Source: Kiritimatiellota bacterium B12222 (lineage in GTDB: Bacteria > Verrucomicrobiota > Kiritimatiellia > SS1-B-03-39 > UBA6053). From it: a DNA stretch of 64,000 nt. The translations under genes and the position numbers were made by a program. Location: assembly GCA_029719485.1 (NCBI GenBank), contig CP120722.1:2418001-2482000 (forward strand), in the 5' to 3' direction. Positions 62,601 to 64,000 of the stretch are shown one piece after another; the stretch's first letter is position 1; each line of letters begins with the position of its first letter. The notes beneath the pieces are model-generated. The model did no database searches, was not told the origin of the DNA, and worked only from the letters and a program-made list of their open reading frames with translations.

Positions 62601-62747
62601 CGTCAAAGCGATGAAAAAGCAAAAATGGAAAAGACTTTAGAGCGTTCCATGCAGACCCCGCAAACCCGAGAGCTTCCTAAAGTAGGTCGCAATGATCCCT
62701 GTCCTTGTGGCAGTGGTGAAAAATACAAAAAATGCTGCGGTCAATAA
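59700..62747 (+). CDS. secA: Preprotein translocase ATPase SecA
   Basis: About 1015 residues from ATG 59700 (codons from 59673 are unlikely). It drives export of signal-peptide proteins through SecYEG. Walker A in MATGEGKTLVATAP, IAMHQGRISEMATG, VVTVNDYLAMRDSEWMG, DEIDSILVDEARTPLIISG, and MAGRGTDIKLGEGV. The length is greater than E. coli SecA (901) because of extra segments, including ~270 residues from 250-430 with LEDHDVRRKLEKVNDQFL. The C-terminal SEC-C zinc motif (NDPCPCGSGEKYKKCCG) is intact. Followed by lnt after 16 bases. Confidence 0.96.
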   Translation: MKWLLKKIVGSKNERDLKRLRPIVARINELEESYQQLSEQELKDKTKEFQQRLKDGETTDDILPEAFAVAKNACRRLVGTEYEVSGNMRTWVEVPYDVQMIGGIAMHQGRISEMATGEGKTLVATAPAYLNALTGHGVHVVTVNDYLAMRDSEWMGLVFDYLGLTVGCIQSGMHPIERRQKYAADITYGTNAEFGFDYLRDNMTYTPAERVQRGHHFAIIDEIDSILVDEARTPLIISGPTEHSSEALFMSLKPMVERLVREQRHLLDGFVKNIQTELAKPVKEQNVDEIQKNLYRVHQGMPKHPALLALLEDHDVRRKLEKVNDQFLTETYKELARELRQDLLFTVDEKSNDAGLTDKGTEAISPQDPDAYVLPDLATIMSELDGDESISDEERVERRRSAQEEFSTKSESIHAIDQLIRAYTNYENDVHYVVQDNQVVIVDENTGRLMTGRRWSDGLHQAVEAKEGVKIERETQTLATVTIQNYFRMYEKLSGMTGTAETEAEEFMQIYNLDVLVIPTNRPVRRVDLNDRIYRTRREKFNAVVAEITEAYRNKQPVLVGTVTVESSEELSRLLLKKNIPHNVLNAKNHGREAEIVARAGQPGSITIATNMAGRGTDIKLGEGVVKMEREEVLSQMSLHDKKDGMTLQKWIEENPCGLYVIGTERHESRRIDRQLRGRCSRQGDPGMSCFYVSLEDDLMRLFGAERISNIMSKLGIEEGEVMEHKWLNKSVERAQRRVEQYHFGIRKRTLEYDDVMNRQREVVYGLRTEILTGDNPRAHLLDMLAEVIEEHAQGAIDQGEEVGAIEFADWCSMTFPIALRPDDLRALPFEAIAYADLAIERVNQAYDLKIQSEPPESIESMERHILLQAIDTHWQEYLRGMDSLRQGVGLRAYGQRDPILEFKHEAYAMFADLMQKINDEVAQRAFRATASLESLEQFLNNLKTMESHSQSSAFGQEAQARATSARRQSDEKAKMEKTLERSMQTPQTRELPKVGRNDPCPCGSGEKYKKCCGQ

Positions 62748-62763
62748 TGCGGAGAGCATAGAA

Positions 62764-64000
62764 GTGAAGGAAGCGAAGTTGAACTCTCATCAGCTGATCG
62801 CATTCTGCTTGGCTGCAGTTTCCGGATTTCTGCTGTTCGCTTCTTTCCCTCCGCTGGGCCAATCTGAACTGGCCTTTATTGCCCTGATTCCTTTTGTGTG
62901 GGCTTTGCGGCTTTATCCCGAAGCTCGGGGACGGTTGTCATACCTTGCCGGTCTGGTTTGTTGGTTACCGTCCTTATGGTTTTTGAGTTTGGTCACCATT
63001 CCCGGGGCGGTGGTATTGGCGGCTTTTTGTGCCTTGTATTGGATTCCTGCGGGTGGGGTGTGGGGACGTTTTTTGCAAGGATGGCAACCCGATCGACCCG
63101 TGGTGGGGTTACGTTTTGTGTTGGGTGGGGCGGCGTGGTGGTGTGCGCTTGAAAGCTTACGGGGATGGTTACTGACAGGTTTTCCCTGGAATGCCGTGGG
63201 GGCGAGCCAATGGGAAAATTATAGTCTTATCCAATTGGCGACGTTGGGCGGCACGTTGGCGGTAAGTTTTATTGTGGTTACCCTCAATTTGGGAATCGCG
63301 TTATCCGTATTAGGCCTGTTTGAATGCATGGGAAAACGGGTACCCCGACGTATGCATCCCGAATTGTATTTGCCGGTGTTGATGCTGGTGATTTCTTTTT
63401 CGTGGGGTGGACGTGAATTGCGTCGCTTACATCATGAACCCACTCGCTCATTGAAAGTAGGGGTGGTGCAGCCCTTGGCGTCGAATAAATGGTCTCCGGA
63501 ATTGGCGAAAGAGAATTTCGAGGTCTTAGAAAAACTCTCTGAGTTGGTGTTGATCTCAGAACCAGATTTGTTGATTTGGCCCGAAACCGCGGTGCCCGAA
63601 GAGTTACGCTACAGTTTAATTGCCACCCAGATGACGAGACGCCTGGTGGGGTCGGGAACACCCTTGCTGTTGGGAAGCTTGGATTATGAGTTGGTAGAGA
63701 ATAACGGCGAATTTGAGCGCATGTATTACAACAGTGCGTTTATGGTGCGTCCCGATGGTATGCTGGATAGTCAATATCGCAAAAAACATTTGGTGATGTT
63801 TGGGGAGTATATGCCATTTGCAAATTTCTTTCCTTTTCTCCGTTCGCTGACGCCCATGCCTGAAGATGTAACCCCTGGAGATTTAAATGGGGTTTTGTCC
63901 TTACCAGAGTCGGATATCCATGTGGGGATTTTGATTTGTTTTGAAGATTTGGTATCGTCTTTGGCCAGAGAGTTGGCCGCTGGTGGTGCGGATGTGTTGA
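62764..64000 (+). CDS. lnt: Apolipoprotein N-acyltransferase (C-terminus beyond window)
   Basis: It adds the third acyl chain to lipoproteins in the inner membrane. GTG start at 62764 with GGAG upstream; 412 codons are present. Hydrophobic helices lie in LIAFCLAAVSGFLLFASFPP and later, then the CN_hydrolase domain: LIWPETAVPEELR (Glu), YRKKHLVMFGEYMPF (Lys) and LICFEDLV (Cys), the three catalytic residues. Directly after secA, so probably co-transcribed. The lipoproteins encoded in the window are its likely substrates. Confidence 0.93.
   Translation, partial: MKEAKLNSHQLIAFCLAAVSGFLLFASFPPLGQSELAFIALIPFVWALRLYPEARGRLSYLAGLVCWLPSLWFLSLVTIPGAVVLAAFCALYWIPAGGVWGRFLQGWQPDRPVVGLRFVLGGAAWWCALESLRGWLLTGFPWNAVGASQWENYSLIQLATLGGTLAVSFIVVTLNLGIALSVLGLFECMGKRVPRRMHPELYLPVLMLVISFSWGGRELRRLHHEPTRSLKVGVVQPLASNKWSPELAKENFEVLEKLSELVLISEPDLLIWPETAVPEELRYSLIATQMTRRLVGSGTPLLLGSLDYELVENNGEFERMYYNSAFMVRPDGMLDSQYRKKHLVMFGEYMPFANFFPFLRSLTPMPEDVTPGDLNGVLSLPESDIHVGILICFEDLVSSLARELAAGGADVL

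Overview
The window looks like the chromosome of a Gram-negative member of the Verrucomicrobiota/Kiritimatiellota type. This is inferred from the gene set: two proteins with PEP-CTERM sorting tails (25495, 58227), a secreted sulfatase with a golvesin-like domain and an 'NPDGD..SNLVEYGLG' tail, L-rhamnose isomerase, a GH88 glycuronyl hydrolase, pyruvate phosphate dikinase, split PntAa/PntAb transhydrogenase subunits and several zinc-ribbon Ser/Thr kinases. No rRNA or tRNA gene was recognised.

Housekeeping left part, 1-24.7 kb. Minus-strand blocks carry pntAa-pntAb-pntB, an HtrA-type lipoprotein protease, xseB, metF, an HU gene with its terminator, a GT39 glycosyltransferase overlapping an M48 protease, and a degenerate uracil-DNA-glycosylase-like gene overlapping an RluD-type pseudouridine synthase. 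Two tandem zinc-ribbon kinases lie on the plus strand. A methyltransferase, the sulfatase, ppdK, rhaA, a YfcH-type epimerase, a truncated haemoglobin and a third kinase follow.

Accessory part, about 24.7-52.5 kb. This is a chromosomal integron read leftwards. An integron integrase gene (51103-52436, plus) carries a 50-bp insertion just before the catalytic-tyrosine segment and is probably dead. To its left run about 13 small cassettes, nearly all on the minus strand, separated by attC-like imperfect palindromes. Most cassette products have a signal peptide, lipobox or membrane helices. A 14.3-kb composite-transposon-like block (31725-46039) interrupts one cassette gene. It has two nearly identical IS3-family copies in direct orientation around a heavy-metal efflux module (TolC-like protein, membrane fusion protein, RND pump, P-II-like protein, CPC-type Zn/Cd ATPase). 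When the block is removed on paper, the two halves of the cassette gene join in frame. Left of the array are a 5'-truncated IS256-type transposase, four ~367-bp tandem repeats with an A-B-A-B order, a further attC-like site and a PEP-CTERM gene.

Right part, 52.5-64 kb. The standard chromosome resumes with an SDR dehydrogenase and GH88 hydrolase operon beside an XRE-cupin regulator (probably uronate/polysaccharide use), a zinc-ribbon membrane protein paired with an SPFH-GYF_2 protein, a PEP-CTERM protein, secA, and the start of lnt, which runs off the window end.
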